64,000 nt of DNA. Source: Isoetes taiwanensis. Taxonomy: Eukaryota; Streptophyta; Lycopodiopsida; Isoetales; Isoetaceae. The position numbers and the translations under genes are program-made. This document shows, piece by piece, positions 37,742-48,366 of the stretch (position 1 is its first letter; the number at the start of each line of letters is the position of its first letter). The DNA lies in assembly GCA_021234155.1 (NCBI GenBank), contig JAJEKV010000042.1, positions 669,864-733,863 on the forward strand. Direction: 5' to 3'. Below the pieces are notes generated by a model. It searched no databases, was not told where the DNA came from, and saw nothing but the letters and a program-made list of their open reading frames with translations.

Positions 37742-38179
37742 GATTTTAACGTCACGCAAGTCTACTATGACTAAAGTGAAATCTTGTGGCTTTATCATTC
37801 CAGCCAACTCCGTGCAGTCCCCGTGAATGATCGAAAAAGAGTTGTTTTGATCAAACATACAAAACCTCTCGTAGTCGGATGGCTCGATGTCTATAATCTG
37901 TCTGTCCACTAAAGTCCTCTCCTCTCGAGCTGTCCTTACCAGGTGCATGAAGACCTCTGGTAGGTCCTTGTTATTCTTCTTGCTCTGAAAGAAGAAACAT
38001 ACTGCAACAGTGCACAACAAAGAAGCTAGAAGAAAACAAGGATGCGACGTACCCAACCCTCAAAATTTGGAGCGTATTGGATAATATGCTCGTCCGAAGT
38101 AGCAACAGGATAAAGTTTCTTACACCTGTCCTAGCTGTCCACATTCAATTGCTGAACATGTCTGACATGTTATGACATT

Positions 38180-39717
38180 TTTTTTGGTTGAAAGACAACC
38201 AAGACAACAATGAGTATGCCACAAACTTCTTGACAAAACAAAGAACAAAAAATAGAAAGAACCATTTGTTATTTCTCCTACCTCAGGTAGAAACACAAGA
38301 ACTGCAGAACACTCAGAAGAATATGAGATTCTCCACAACTTCTCTCATCACGATTTCACTACAAAAGAGGATGATGTTGCAACATCTACTCCTCTTCGCA
38401 CAACAGTTGTGACACATGGGTTTGCAGAATTTCAGTCTGCTGTAAGGGAGATATTTGCAAGAACTTCTTACCAAGACACTGCAACAACATCTGCTACCAC
38501 AACATCTGCCCATCACCTTCTTTTAACATTGTACCTCCAATTTGTCTGGGTACAACTTCACGTGGTCTGTTTTCCACTACAAACACATCTTTGTGTTCTT
38601 TCTTGAACAAAAGATTTTTTTTTGAAAACTTAGCTCTAAGACAGTTGCAGGAATCTTTTCGGTGGCCTGATGCATTCCATCAACCCCAAAACCATGCAGG
38701 CCCAAGCAATGCTACAGTGGCACCTGCATTAGAGGAAGATGAGGACTGAGTCATGTACCTCGGACCACGGCGCAAGAATGAGCCTCAAGGTAATATCACA
38801 GAAATTGCCAAAGGTATGCTAATTGCTTTTCCAACTGAGGAGGATGACAAAAGTCGACCTTTTTGGATAGCAAAAGTACTTGATACAATCAAGGAGGAAG
38901 GCTTAGTCACTAAACTCAAGATTCATTGGCCTGTGACACATTCAGAAAATGCTTTTGAAGGTAGGTATGAGTTAGAAATGAGAACTCAATGAAAGGGAAA
39001 AAAGTCCAAGAAAATGGGTTATAGGGATGAGCTGAACCTAAGTGACATGACTATATTGTGTCATGATTTCAAATTAAAATCTGACAATCGTCTATGACAG
39101 AGGACGATCAATTTGCTTAAAAAGGCTTGTGATTACGAAGAAGAGAATGAAGAAGGGAGTAGTGGTAGCAATGCTTCACCATCTGTTGATAGTGACGAGG
39201 AAGATAACTCAAGCACTTCCTCAAGTGATAGTGAAAGAAATGAAGGTGATGATGAAAGCATAAATGAACATGATGACATGCAGGATCCCTCCCTCATCAC
39301 TCCTCACACTTTTGCACATAACTGAGTTTTAGAAAAAAACTGTAAATTTTACATGTGGATATGAAGATTTTATTTTCAAATTTTGAAAATACTACAATTT
39401 CAGTTATAGACTTCACTTGAATTTTTTGTTAAATGTTATATTCTCTTAAACTACAGGTTCTCTCTAAAAACATACTTCAGGAAATTTCTAGTTGCAAGAA
39501 AAAGTGTTACTTTCACATAGTCAATTCCCATTGCATAAAAAAAATTAGTCATTATGGGGGGAGGGGGGAGGGGAGGAAGAAGTTCAAAATACAATTTTAT
39601 GTCCATTTTTTTGCCTCATTTTACACCTTTTTTAATAAAAAGAAGGAAATCTTTAAGGAATATTCCTTTTTCTCCCGTTTCGATGATTTGCTCCCGTTTA
39701 ATACGCAATCTTGTTGA
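38180..39717 (+). mobile_element. Right part of a DNA transposon (same family as 48.4-52.6 kb)
   Basis: 39465-39717 matches, in reverse orientation, the left end of the element at 48411-52567: CTCTAAAAACA, then CTTCAG, a G-rich stretch, GGAATATTCC, two CTCCCGTTT words and AATACGCAATCTTGTTG. It therefore is a right terminus with a terminal inverted repeat. Upstream lies a coding region. The left end was not found; the copy is truncated near 38180. The right end directly abuts LINE G. Confidence 0.65.
38283..39325 (+). pseudogene. Transposon-encoded protein, C-terminal part (broken)
   Basis: Several + strand frames align into one decayed protein: EEYEILHNFSHHDFTTKEDD, then AEFQSAVREIFART (about 38310-38465), then 38753-38992 with ITEIAKGMLIAFPTEEDDKS, RPFWIAKVLD and IHWP. 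A Ser/Glu/Asp-rich acidic tail follows (39113-39325). A W-containing PFWIAKV module with a following HW motif looks like a small tudor/chromo/BAH-type beta-barrel (inference). Being next to the transposon terminus, it is probably the 3' part of the family's transposase-like gene. Stops separate the pieces. Confidence 0.45.
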
Positions 39718-39720
39718 AGA

Positions 39721-41314
39721 TTGCCAAAACCTTTGGCTATCAGTAAGGTTATACCAATTCACAAACCAGGTGATAAGAATGACCCTTCGAATTATCGCAT
39801 GATCATGGACACTTCCATATTTTCCAAGCTCCTAGCCAGTATTGCCGAGAAGCAGTTGATATCATGGGCAGAAGGTACTGGTGTACGTGCTGTAGGACAG
39901 GCAGGCTTTCGTCCATGCCATTCTACATGGACCATATTTTCACATTGCGTATACTTATTGAACATAGTTGAAGCTTGAAACAAGAACTCTATATATGCTT
40001 TGTGGATTTTACTTCTGCCTTTGATACAGTACCTCGGGGGGCTTCTTTGACAGCGGTTCCAAGCACTAGGAGTTCCATAGGACCTTCAAAATGCAGTTTA
40101 TCGGCTCTATGGAAGGATCTTTGCTAAGTTCTCAGCATCGGGTATTCAAATCACTAGTAATATTGGAGTACGATAGGGTTGCCCTCTATCTCCTATAGTC
40201 TTTGGCTTGTACATTGATCAATTGGAAGAATGGCTTGATCACCATGGTGGCAGAGGCTCACATTTAACACACTGTATCAGTAGGCCACATACCGCTACTA
40301 GTATACAACAATATTTACATGCTCTGTGAGAACACAGGCCTGTGTATTAATCTCCAAAAGACCAAGCCCTTGCTAGTTCAATCTTCTCGACATATTGTTC
40401 CAACTTTGCACTATGATAGCCACAAAGTTGAAGTTGTAGATAGCTACAAGTATCTTGGTGTAGAGTTCTATAAGAACACACTTTGGGAACAATGTATTAC
40501 CAAGCGTGTGACTGTTGGTTGAAGAGCACTCTATGCAATGCAAAACAATTGCTTTCGAGTAGAGATTCATGATTGGTCATGGAAAGCCCACTTGTTTCGG
40601 GCTTTGATAGAACCTATTTTACTGTATGGTCCTGAAGTATGGGAGCCTGCCATTAGTACTAGTGCTTGGAACGAGCGCAAAAGTTCGTTCTCACTTACAC
40701 CCTAGGAATCAAAGCTATGGTGCCCTATTCTATTCTTTAACAAGAGACAGGTTCTTGGCCTCTTCAATATTCTTCCATGAAGCACCATCTCCACTATATC
40801 AGCAAGGTGCATCACATGGATGATGATAGCTACCCTCTTCTTGTGCTTACCATAGCCGAATCTCCCCAGTGTTTGAAACGATGTTGGAAAGAAAATTGTA
40901 ATGCATGGTTTGACCGCAGGTCTGTGAAACTGAAACACTGCATGGTGCTGGCTAGTCCTGGTCCTGAGATTTTGTAGCAATATCTTAATGGTCATTTTTC
41001 TCAGAAGATATGGGATGCAGTTACCTTAGCCCAAGTTAAACCGGTCATTATCATGCACATATAAATCCACTTTGACACCAGGACCACAAGCTTATTTCCT
41101 TGCTTCCTTATCCAAGAAAAGGCTTGTAGCTATTGCATCAATTGGCACAGGGTGTCACAAGCTACGGATTGAGATAGGTAGATGGGAGCGACCGCAATTG
41201 CCACGAGAAGTGAGATTATATGCATGCTGCCAGTTACAAGTTATTGAAAATCAAATCCATACTCTATTAAGATGTTCTGCTTTTCAGATGGTCAGGAACC
41301 GTTATTTGACTTCA
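39721..41314 (+). pseudogene. LINE G ORF2 remnant
   Basis: Open pieces: 39721-39978 (RT fingers), 40000-40060 (FVDFTSAFDTV), a stretch near 40200 (FGLYIDQLEEWLDHHGG), 40319-40522, and 41072-41314 with KLRIEIGRWERP and a decayed C-terminal knuckle (CCQLQVIENQIHTLLRC). In the knuckle the second Cys pattern and the His spacing are altered. The catalytic YADD is missing, apparently deleted around 40280. Confidence 0.75.
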
Positions 41315-41637
41315 GGGTAAAAGCATATTAGGGTGTCCCTTAAAAAGTATTATTTAGTGACCAAAAAGGTACCTAAAAAGGTAGCCAGGACTGGGTACTG
41401 GGTACTTGTATAATATCTCAATATAAGGTATGTTTTAGAACTTTTTATATATATATTGGTCTCCGATAGCATTATCTTTATCTTAACTTTGAATATTACC
41501 ATGTCCTTGACTTTTTTTTTTGGGTTTTTGTATTAGTTTTAATGAAAAGAAAAATGAGAAAGTACCCAGTTCTGAAGTACCTAGTGTATGTACTTTTGCA
41601 GGTTCCAAAAGTGGTACACCCTAACATGCTTTTACCC
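41315..41637. mobile_element. MITE of 323 bp with 22-bp terminal inverted repeats
   Basis: The left end starts GGGTAAAAGCAT...AGGGTGT. The right end is its reverse complement with one mismatch in 22. TTCA precedes the left end and follows the right end, a candidate 4-bp target site duplication. There is no coding capacity, and the internal sequence has a second inverted block (GGTACTGGGTACTT / AAAGTACCCAG). It sits inside LINE G. The superfamily is not assigned. Confidence 0.85.
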
Positions 41638-42315
41638 TTCAGCATTCCCATTCCACGCTTCCATAACTTCTCAGAGCCCCAACTGTGTATGACTTGGCAT
41701 TATACGTACTTGAGGTTCTAGATGAGCATCTTTAATTATTGCCCTCGGTAGTCATCGCTACTTCGCTACTTATATTTTCTTCTTGCTTGTCTAGTATCAT
41801 TATTACTGCAAAGATTTTTCCCTTGAAAACTTTTCGATACAGGGGTTTTTTAATCCTAGTAGTAATGGTTGTACTAGTCCATTGTATAGGTCCCACGGCC
41901 TCTTGGTCTTCGTGGACGTTAAAAAATCTATTCTATTCTATTCTTACAATGGGCCAAGATAAGAGAGAGACATAACCGTATACATAAGTCTTGCTCAAAG
42001 CTTCTATATTCGTGACAAATACAGGTCTATCAGCTCTGATGGCTAGAAATCTTAAAAACTAATATATTATAGTCATAATATGGAGAAAATTGGAAGTAAA
42101 TGTAGATGGTGATCTGAAAAAAGTTGCAGATATCTAGAACCTGTATGTTTATTACATTTAGATGGTTCAAAAATAAGAACCATTAAGGGCTTTTATTTAT
42201 GAAACAACATTTTCTACTTTGGAAGCATTGCCTTGGTAGCTCATTACAATGGCGAGAAAGTGCAAGGATGATTTTCCGACCGATGCTGCTGGATCCACTT
42301 AAAATTATATCCTTC

Positions 42316-43210
42316 CTATTTAAATTCTGCATATTCTTGCAATACTTGCTTTAAGGCATTCCACCACATTAGTTCAAGAAGCCAAACAAACTGATGCAAT
42401 ACCTTAATTTGTAGAGGAATAGAACCCATCAAAACCTCTCCATGAGATCCTATCCCATGGAAATCGAAATCTCCCAGCATTAGAAGATCATAACAGCTTG
42501 CCAATTCTGCAAATCCTGCAAAGAATTCCAAAATGTTACGTAAATCTTATTAGCAAAAAGGAAAACAAAAAAATGCAAAAATTCTTTGCTTGACATCCAT
42601 GCTGGAATGTGAAAATATAAAAATCATAGCAAATGACCATCCGCGGCTAATCCATCTCTCTCTCTACTTCAAATACCCTTTCCAGAGTATTTAGTAAATG
42701 CAATCTGACAAATAATTTTTTTTGATGAACCTTGCATCAAGTTCCTTTCAAAAGACTCGAAAAAGCCTGATTTGGCATGTGGTTTATCAACTCTATTCTT
42801 CCAATAACCAAAATATGTCTTCATCTTCTGCTTCTACAATATCATAGACCCCACTAAAACGGTCGACCTTATAAGCTAATGGGAGAAAATTAATGGCCAA
42901 ATATACAAGTAGTCACAATATTAAAACTAAAATTTTCCATGCAAAGCACATCATCCGAGTTTGAATCAAAATCCTAGATTTAGCTGGCAACAATTTTGAT
43001 ATATTTCCTTCTATAAAAAGGCTTTACCTGCATCTTTACCATCTGATTTGTACACTTCCATTACATGCAGACCAACTTCCTTTCGGCCTCTGATGACAGG
43101 GATTGCATTCTTCATTGTCCAGTGGATGTGCTAGTGATGCAACTCCTCTAGTACGAAGAATTAATTTCACTCCTTCGTGCAGCCTCCTGTGGCTGCTGTT
43201 ACTCTCAAGA
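42316..43210 (-). pseudogene. PHP-domain phosphoesterase relic
   Basis: PHP proteins are metal-dependent phosphoesterases; plants have a nuclear-encoded member related to bacterial TrpH/RNase AM. Minus-strand pieces: about 43205-43027 gives FAKPFLRVTAATGG, then, after frame changes, LILRTRGVASLAHP with the metal-binding His, and TMKNAIPVIRGRKEVGLHVMEVYKSDG up to a GTAAAG donor. After an intron, 42512-42316 gives ELASCYDLLMLGDFDFHGIG, the C-terminal metal motif (DFDFHG for the usual SDYHG), then LPLQIKVL and WNAL. Only the middle and end of the family are present; the N-terminal HxH metal motif was not found. Confidence 0.65.
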
Positions 43211-45089
43211 ATGGCTTTGCAAATTTATCAAGCTTGATAAAACACCCAAAACAGATATCCACTACCAAATGTACATGACAAAAGCAATTAAGAGTGTCCT
43301 AGAAAACAAATCATGAGACCAGAAGAGAACATTGGATATATGAGAGGTGGATGAATAGTGCAGAGTGAAAATGAGGAAGGGCAAGATAGTAAGGAAGGAA
43401 CTGAATCAATTTGGAAATAAAGGGGGCATGGCACCCTAGCAATGGTTGCTATAACTACACCCAGAATGTGGGCGAACCCCTTGCCAAAATGTAGTATTTT
43501 AGCTTCGCTATATATGCTCATTCTGAAGAGCTGACACATCCATGCCAATAACATATTTGCCTGATATAAACTACTTAACATTTTTTAGCAAACGATTCTA
43601 AAAGCAGACGGTTCTAAGCAGACCATTTTGAGAAGCAGACCGTTCGAGAGAAAAAACATGAAAAGAAACTTAAAATAATAAGGTTCGACTTGTATTACCT
43701 TGCACCTGATCCTAAAACTTGCACTTGGATATCTGATTACCTTCAAATGTGCACGTCAATAGAGGCTAGACTCCAGGATATTACGAGAAGGTGTCCACTC
43801 CTCTAGCCCATGCTCTGCTACGAAATGCACCACTTGAAAAAAATCATGGGTGTTCGTCTTGATCTAGCAAAGATGATTTGTTAGTTGAAGTTGGTAGAGT
43901 GTTCGTCTTGAGCTTCTAAATCTGGCAAAGATGATCTGTTAGTTGAAGTTGCTACGACATGCTCCCAAATAAGTTATCCAGGCATATACTGACATATACT
44001 TGGAATATGCCACAAACCCACACGGACGAGGTTTCTCCCCCTTATGGGCAACCCAAAAAATTCAAATAAGAGGATATTAATCTACAAAATCACAAAGGAG
44101 GGATTGTGGCCCCGTTTCTTAAAATTCATTTCCATTCCATGAAAGGGGGATTTTGAGGTTTTTTTTTTTTTTTATGGGGGATTTTAAGGAGGATGTGGGC
44201 ATCATTTTTGATGTGTAAAGGTCTTACATTTTTCCATGTTCTGTGGTATCTGAACCTCAAATATTTTATGGTTAGATACCAAAAACAATTCGAGCATGTG
44301 CAATATATCCAAGAGACATAGAGCCTCATCATCGTCATCATCTAGAAGCATGACCTTATTGCAAAATTTTATTTTTTTTTAGGAGGACATCATTTTGGCA
44401 ACGAAATGTTGCACCCGATCCTTTGCATTTGTGGTGGATAGTCTCATTTCTATATGTGTTTTCTCAGCCATTTTCAGCATGCTGCTTGCACTTCACCAGT
44501 ATAACATAATTTAGGTCAATGTTGTATTCTTCCCTGCTTATTTTCTTTTACTTCTTGATGTTGAGGAAGTATTGGAGTTCTAATACTGGTGGTTGGGGAT
44601 TGGAATTCAATGCCTGGAAGGTATATATGGTCTTGCAGGACTTTCATATGGTACTCTTGCCTATGTAGCTTACATCTTTTAGTTGTGTATTGCAGTGTAC
44701 CTCATTCACAACAGATCCCAGCATCCAGAGTTGGATATGGGTCCTCTTGGATTTCTTCATCCTCCAAGCAAGTTGTGCTATAAAAATTTATAGGGGTTAT
44801 AATAATTGGGTACATGAGAAGTTTGAACATGCAGATAACTGCTAGGACAACCCCCATATGTTAATGGCAATACCAAGGGATTGACTTCTATAATTAGTGA
44901 ACCTCTATATACTATTTGCACACGTGATTTTCTTGGGTGCATGACTATAATCTATGATACTATAAACAAGGTGCTGCGCCCGACGGGTTGCCCTCTGGTG
45001 GCCCGAAAGTGTGTTTTCATGTTTCATTTTTTTGTGTTGGATCTTGTTTGTTTTGTGTGGAGTCGTGTAAATGATATGAACGCAGGTTG
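43211..45089. other. Spacer with one dispersed repeat
   Basis: No further gene was recognised. 43590-43660 has three AGCAGAC-type words in a row. 43974-44063 is a copy of a 90-bp repeat (listed separately). Short microsatellite and poly-T stretches occur at 44160 and 44370. No coding motif was seen in the open frames here. Confidence 0.4.
43974..44063 (+). repeat. Dispersed 90-bp repeat, copy 1
   Basis: Matches 48277-48366 in the same orientation: TATCC(T)AGGCATA, ACATATACTTGGA-like, AAACCCACA, AAGGTTT or GAGGTTT, CCCC...GGGGCAACCC or ATGGGCAACCC, AAAAATT. About 80 per cent alike by eye. The two copies flank the subtilase/FPGS relics at a distance of 4.3 kb. Confidence 0.7.
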
Positions 45090-45330
45090 TCAAGATAGCT
45101 CACTCGGCCCTTGATTACCTCCAGAAGTAGCAATAAAAATGCCATGTCTCATGGCACCGAATGCTCCCAAAGCAATGCTACCGAGATAATAAAGCATGAC
45201 ACCACTGCCAACGGACAATGAAATGATGTCCATTCCATCTTCAACGGCCTGATCAAATGCTGCTGAAACGCTCCTAAAGCATTTAACACTTGAAATCGCA
45301 CAGAGAAATAAGTGGGACTCAAATAATAAA
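45090..45330 (-). pseudogene. Subtilase relic, middle exon
   Basis: The minus-strand frame reads SAAFDQAVEDGMDIISLSVG, then IALGAFGAMRHGIFIATSGGNQGPS. This is the conserved stretch of plant subtilisin-like proteases between the catalytic His and Ser regions, including the oxyanion-hole Asn of the SxGNxGP motif. It continues the subtilase N-terminal relic at 47660-48252, but the catalytic His exon is missing between them and the Ser exon was not found. An upstream splice site is not evident. Confidence 0.72.
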
Positions 45331-45399
45331 TATCCTTTTTTATAAAAATTTAGTAACAATAATTTGTAACTCATAAACTCAGGTTACAACTCAGACTAT

Positions 45400-46112
45400 G
45401 TAGGAATCTACGCATGACAACATCTCTACTATCACTCGTGGTCCCCTCGCTCGACACTCACATAGCTACCAACTTAATCTGTAAGAAATACGAATGAAGA
45501 GATGGGGTTAGTCCAGGGAAGGACTAAGTGGGCAACCATCACCTAGGTCCAAATAATCTGAAAAGAAGCACAACATCACAACACAATTTTCATCAGTTAA
45601 TATTATCCAGGGATGATCAATCCCTCGCCCGGGCTCACATGTATATCGTTGGCGACATGAATATACGTTCACATACCAATCACCTTATATGCACGTTGCT
45701 TTTCCGGTTGAATGGAAGCAAAGTATCGAAGCTTGCAGGAAACATGATGTTTTAGGCTAAAACTTTTCCCGAACCAACCACAACAGAAACTCAAGATCTC
45801 GTTTTGATCGAAAGGAAGGACGATTCTGGAGTTGCACAACTCAACGAGTATTTTGTAAACAATATGACGCCAGGTGTTTTACTTTCAAAATTTATCATTA
45901 TATTCAAGGAAGCATGATGAACCAGATTCTGTTTTTCGTACATTTAGCAAAATGGCCCTTCAGCCACTAGCCATTATATTAGCAAGGTCCTTTCCCTTGC
46001 CAATAACCAACAGAAGGCTTTTAAGCCATGTTATTTTCATATGATCTACATTGTATTCCTTTGTTTTCCACTATTACAGTGCCACGGTAAACATATTTTA
46101 ATCTCTTTTCTT
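45400..46112. other. Spacer without recognisable genes
   Basis: No coding motif or repeat recognised. It lies between the subtilase middle exon and the end of the folylpolyglutamate synthase relic. Confidence 0.35.
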
Positions 46113-47510
46113 CTACATCGCCAATTGATTGCCATTTAAAATCTTCAAGAGATCTCCAACAAGATATAGGGAACCAGTAACAAGTACCTGCAGAGAAATG
46201 ACATTCTCTGTACTGATCTGCAAATGAATACCAGGATTTTGTCTGGCAAACAACCTTAGCCAGTCTAATGCTGCAGGTAATGATGGCAGCACCGCACTCG
46301 TGGGCCCGACATTGCAGCCCTTATATAGGCCACTATCTGGCTTAAGACCATTTTTTAGACTCCCTATGATTGGTGTGGTAGACCCAGGCTTGAATAATGA
46401 ACCTGCATTTTCCATACACACACCACCAGATCAGGAAACAACAACTTCAAGGCCGTCAATTTCATTTGGAATGGCTAATGAATGAAGGTTTCTCAGTAAT
46501 AGCTATCATTATGCATTGAGATAATTCGAATAAGATTTCAGATATATTTCAATTGAGTGTTGAATTATATTTTTAATACCTTTATTCCAATACCTTTGTT
46601 GCATTGCTTCCCATTGTTGCTGCAAAAGCTTTTGCCATTAAAGATCTGCGTCCACTTTGTTGTAGGCATCAATGGCATTATAACTGGAGTAAGGAGGAAC
46701 AAAAAATGTTGCCTGGATTAGAATGCCTGTGGACATGAATAAAGCACGTTAGAAATCATTATGGTCTAGTAAAGGTTCTTATGGATGAGTCATAAGTAAA
46801 GAAAATAGCAACCTACCTTGTTTTGTACATGTATTCAGGAGGAGGTAACAATTGTTGGGGGTCCCGTTTTGACATGCAATTGAAAAACAAAATTTGCAAC
46901 GTTATTTTACCATAAGTAATTCCATATATCAAAGTCTTTTAAAACTAGATTGTAACTACTTATATAAGCACTTGCTTCTTGTCCCTTTATGCCATTGACC
47001 TTGGATTTTGGACTTGCAGTAGTGCAAAACCATTTGGCACATGCATCCATGCTCTCCGGACTGTGTGCTCCATCGAAGTAAAAGCTCATCTTTCCAGGTT
47101 TGCAAAGGTACCAGGCCAAAACGTTTTTGAAAGCCCTTCAATGTATGTAGTTGGAAGTGACCCGTTATCCAAAGCCTATAAAGAAAAGAAATATTATTAA
47201 ACTTAGAGAATGTGATCAACAATAAAGAATTTTAAATAATGATCTTCCAGATACGTGACACTCTGTAGTTTGTTTCTGCATTTAGTCTAGCAGGAACCTG
47301 TCCACAAGGACGTTGCTGTGCAGATAGATTAATCCATTTCAACTTTACTTTCATATTCAAATATAATTGATATATCTTCTATCATAGTTTTGTGCCTCTC
47401 ATGTCCGCTTTTCATTGCCCAAGTTCGGCATAAAGCTATAGCGAGCGCTGCATTAATTCTTTGATGATCACCTCCAAGACCAAGTTTCAAGTTTTCCACT
47501 TTCTATGATT
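46113..47510 (-). pseudogene. Folylpolyglutamate synthase, C-terminal half (multi-exon relic)
   Basis: The enzyme adds glutamates to folate. Minus-strand exons in order: GLGGDHQRINAALAIALCRTW (about 47490-47400); LPTTYIEGLSKTFWPG (about 47170); FYFDGAHSPESMDACAKWF, the conserved DGAH motif at about 47074; QLLPPPEYMYKTR (about 46850-46805) with a GTAG donor; FVPPYSSYNAIDAYNKVDADL and QKLLQQQWEAM (about 46720-46590) with a stop where a Ser is expected; and LPSLPAALDWLRLFARQNPG, then VLVTGSLYLVGDLLK (46330-46130). The N-terminal ATP-binding GxNGKGS part is absent. Between NPGIHLQ and VLVTGS a 30-base in-frame insert (ending CTCTGCAG) looks like the 3' remnant of a deleted intron. It lies between two parts of a subtilase on the same strand. 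Confidence 0.78.
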
Positions 47511-47659
47511 CAAGTGGAGGTGCAACTTCCAGAGAAATCTGCAGCACGATAACATAATTATCACTGTTGTAAACATTTCTACCCTGACCAAGTACAAAAT
47601 TATAGAAATGAAAGTTACAGCCAGCTGACAAGCCCTTTTGCGCAAGGCTTCCATGCACT

Positions 47660-48252
47660 TCAGGATCCGGCTCTAGTTAACCCACCACAAAGGCTTGGCT
47701 TCCACGTCCCGGGCGGCGTAGCAAGGCCATATTCGCTGAAGCTTTTGCTCTCGGGCCAAACCCCTGTATCCAGCACTCCGATCACCACATTTTCACCATA
47801 TTTAGACACAGGCAAGATCCCAGACGATGAGTTCAACCTTAAAAAACCAGGACTGTGAATTGTATGCAACCGTTTGACGCCATCCGAGAACATCATTACA
47901 AAGCCAGCCATTTTTTCCATGGTTGCAACTCTTCCGGAGTAAGCTTGGCAGTGAATCCGTGAAAAACACTACCATATACATGGATCAATCCCCTCTCTTT
48001 GTAATGCTACTGTGATATGACCACCGGACCTCGAACTGTGGTGAGAGTGGAGGCATACCAAGGCTCGTGGCTATCAAAATGAGAAGGCATCGCAGATTTA
48101 TCCATATGGACAATGTAGCTTCTGCCGCCGTCATTAGCATGAACTGCAAGCAAAAAGAAGAGCAACACGGCGAGGGGCATAGCCATAGCCGAAGTTGGAG
48201 TATTGAAGGGGGGTTCGGGCAGCAACAGGGCTGATTGCCAGTTTAATGGCAA
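47660..48252 (-). pseudogene. Subtilase relic, N-terminal part
   Basis: Plant subtilisin-like serine proteases are secreted and made with an inhibitor propeptide. The first frame (48252-48007) starts with a hydrophobic signal-like stretch (MAMPLAVLLFFLLAVHA), then the I9 propeptide start RSYIVHMDKSAMPSHFDSHEPWYAS. After one frame change near 47960 come FHGFTAKLTPEELQ, EKMAGFV, LHTIHSPGFLRL and GENVVIGVLDTGVWPES with the catalytic Asp at about 47770, then PPGTW. The frame ends at about 47660, before the catalytic His. The next subtilase part is 2.3 kb further along (45330), with the FPGS relic in between. Confidence 0.8.
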
Positions 48253-48276
48253 CAGTTAGTTTGGAGCAGTCACCAG

Positions 48277-48366
48277 CATATCCTAGGCATATGCCAGAAT
48301 ATACTTGGATATACCATAAACCCACATAAACAAGGTTTGCCCCCTAGGGGCAACCCAAAAATTTCA
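48277..48366 (+). repeat. Dispersed 90-bp repeat, copy 2
   Basis: The second copy of the repeat at 43974-44063. Here the middle CCCCCTAGGGG is a perfect inverted repeat. It ends about 45 bp before the left end of the DNA transposon at 48411. Confidence 0.7.

Larger units (their letters stand above)
35603..38110 (-). pseudogene. Beta-class DNA methyltransferase (N6-adenine/N4-cytosine type), broken
   Basis: The family transfers a methyl group from SAM to the exocyclic amino group of A or C in DNA. Minus-strand exons: a piece ending ...ATSDEHIIQYAPNFEGW (about 38110-38052); 37989-37382 with FSIIHGDCTELAGMI and TLVIVDL, the start of motif IV; then, after an intron holding LINE F, 35960-35603 with VEYLHVVYWSFDGKRTMEHF and the SAM-binding motif I LDAFSGSGTT, then GRNCVAVDIDKEA. 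Motif IV before motif I is the beta-class order. The catalytic D-x-P-Y is interrupted: after VDL comes RDVKIS and about 50 serines encoded by a (TTC)n tract, then HGFKLKD, suggesting that an original PYGF lost its PY. Stops in the last exon (about 35770-35790) and near 37510 also break the frame. A Helitron end truncates the C-terminus. Confidence 0.72.
39721..41945 (+). mobile_element. LINE copy G, interrupted by a MITE
   Basis: Starts at the end of the DNA transposon with the RT fingers (KPLAISKVIPIHKPGDKNDPSNYRMIM). It continues to QAGFRPCHST, FVDFTSAFDTV, FGLYIDQLEEWL, INLQKTKPLL and VDSYKYLGVEFYK. A C-terminal part lies near 41072-41314, then a MITE (41315-41637). The rest of the 3' region ends in a hairpin at 41890-41918 (GTCCCACGGCC and GGTC..CGTGGAC), then GTTAAAAAA and a (CTATT)n tail. 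The YADD region is deleted and many stops and frame changes are present. Confidence 0.8.

Noticed and set aside
37570-37826. Poly-Leu and poly-Glu frames over the (GAA)n tract
   Set aside because: Shadow frames of a trinucleotide repeat; only the poly-Ser frame joins the methyltransferase exons.
43288-43581. Extra exon of the PHP relic
   Set aside because: The open frame has no PHP motif and no matching splice sites.
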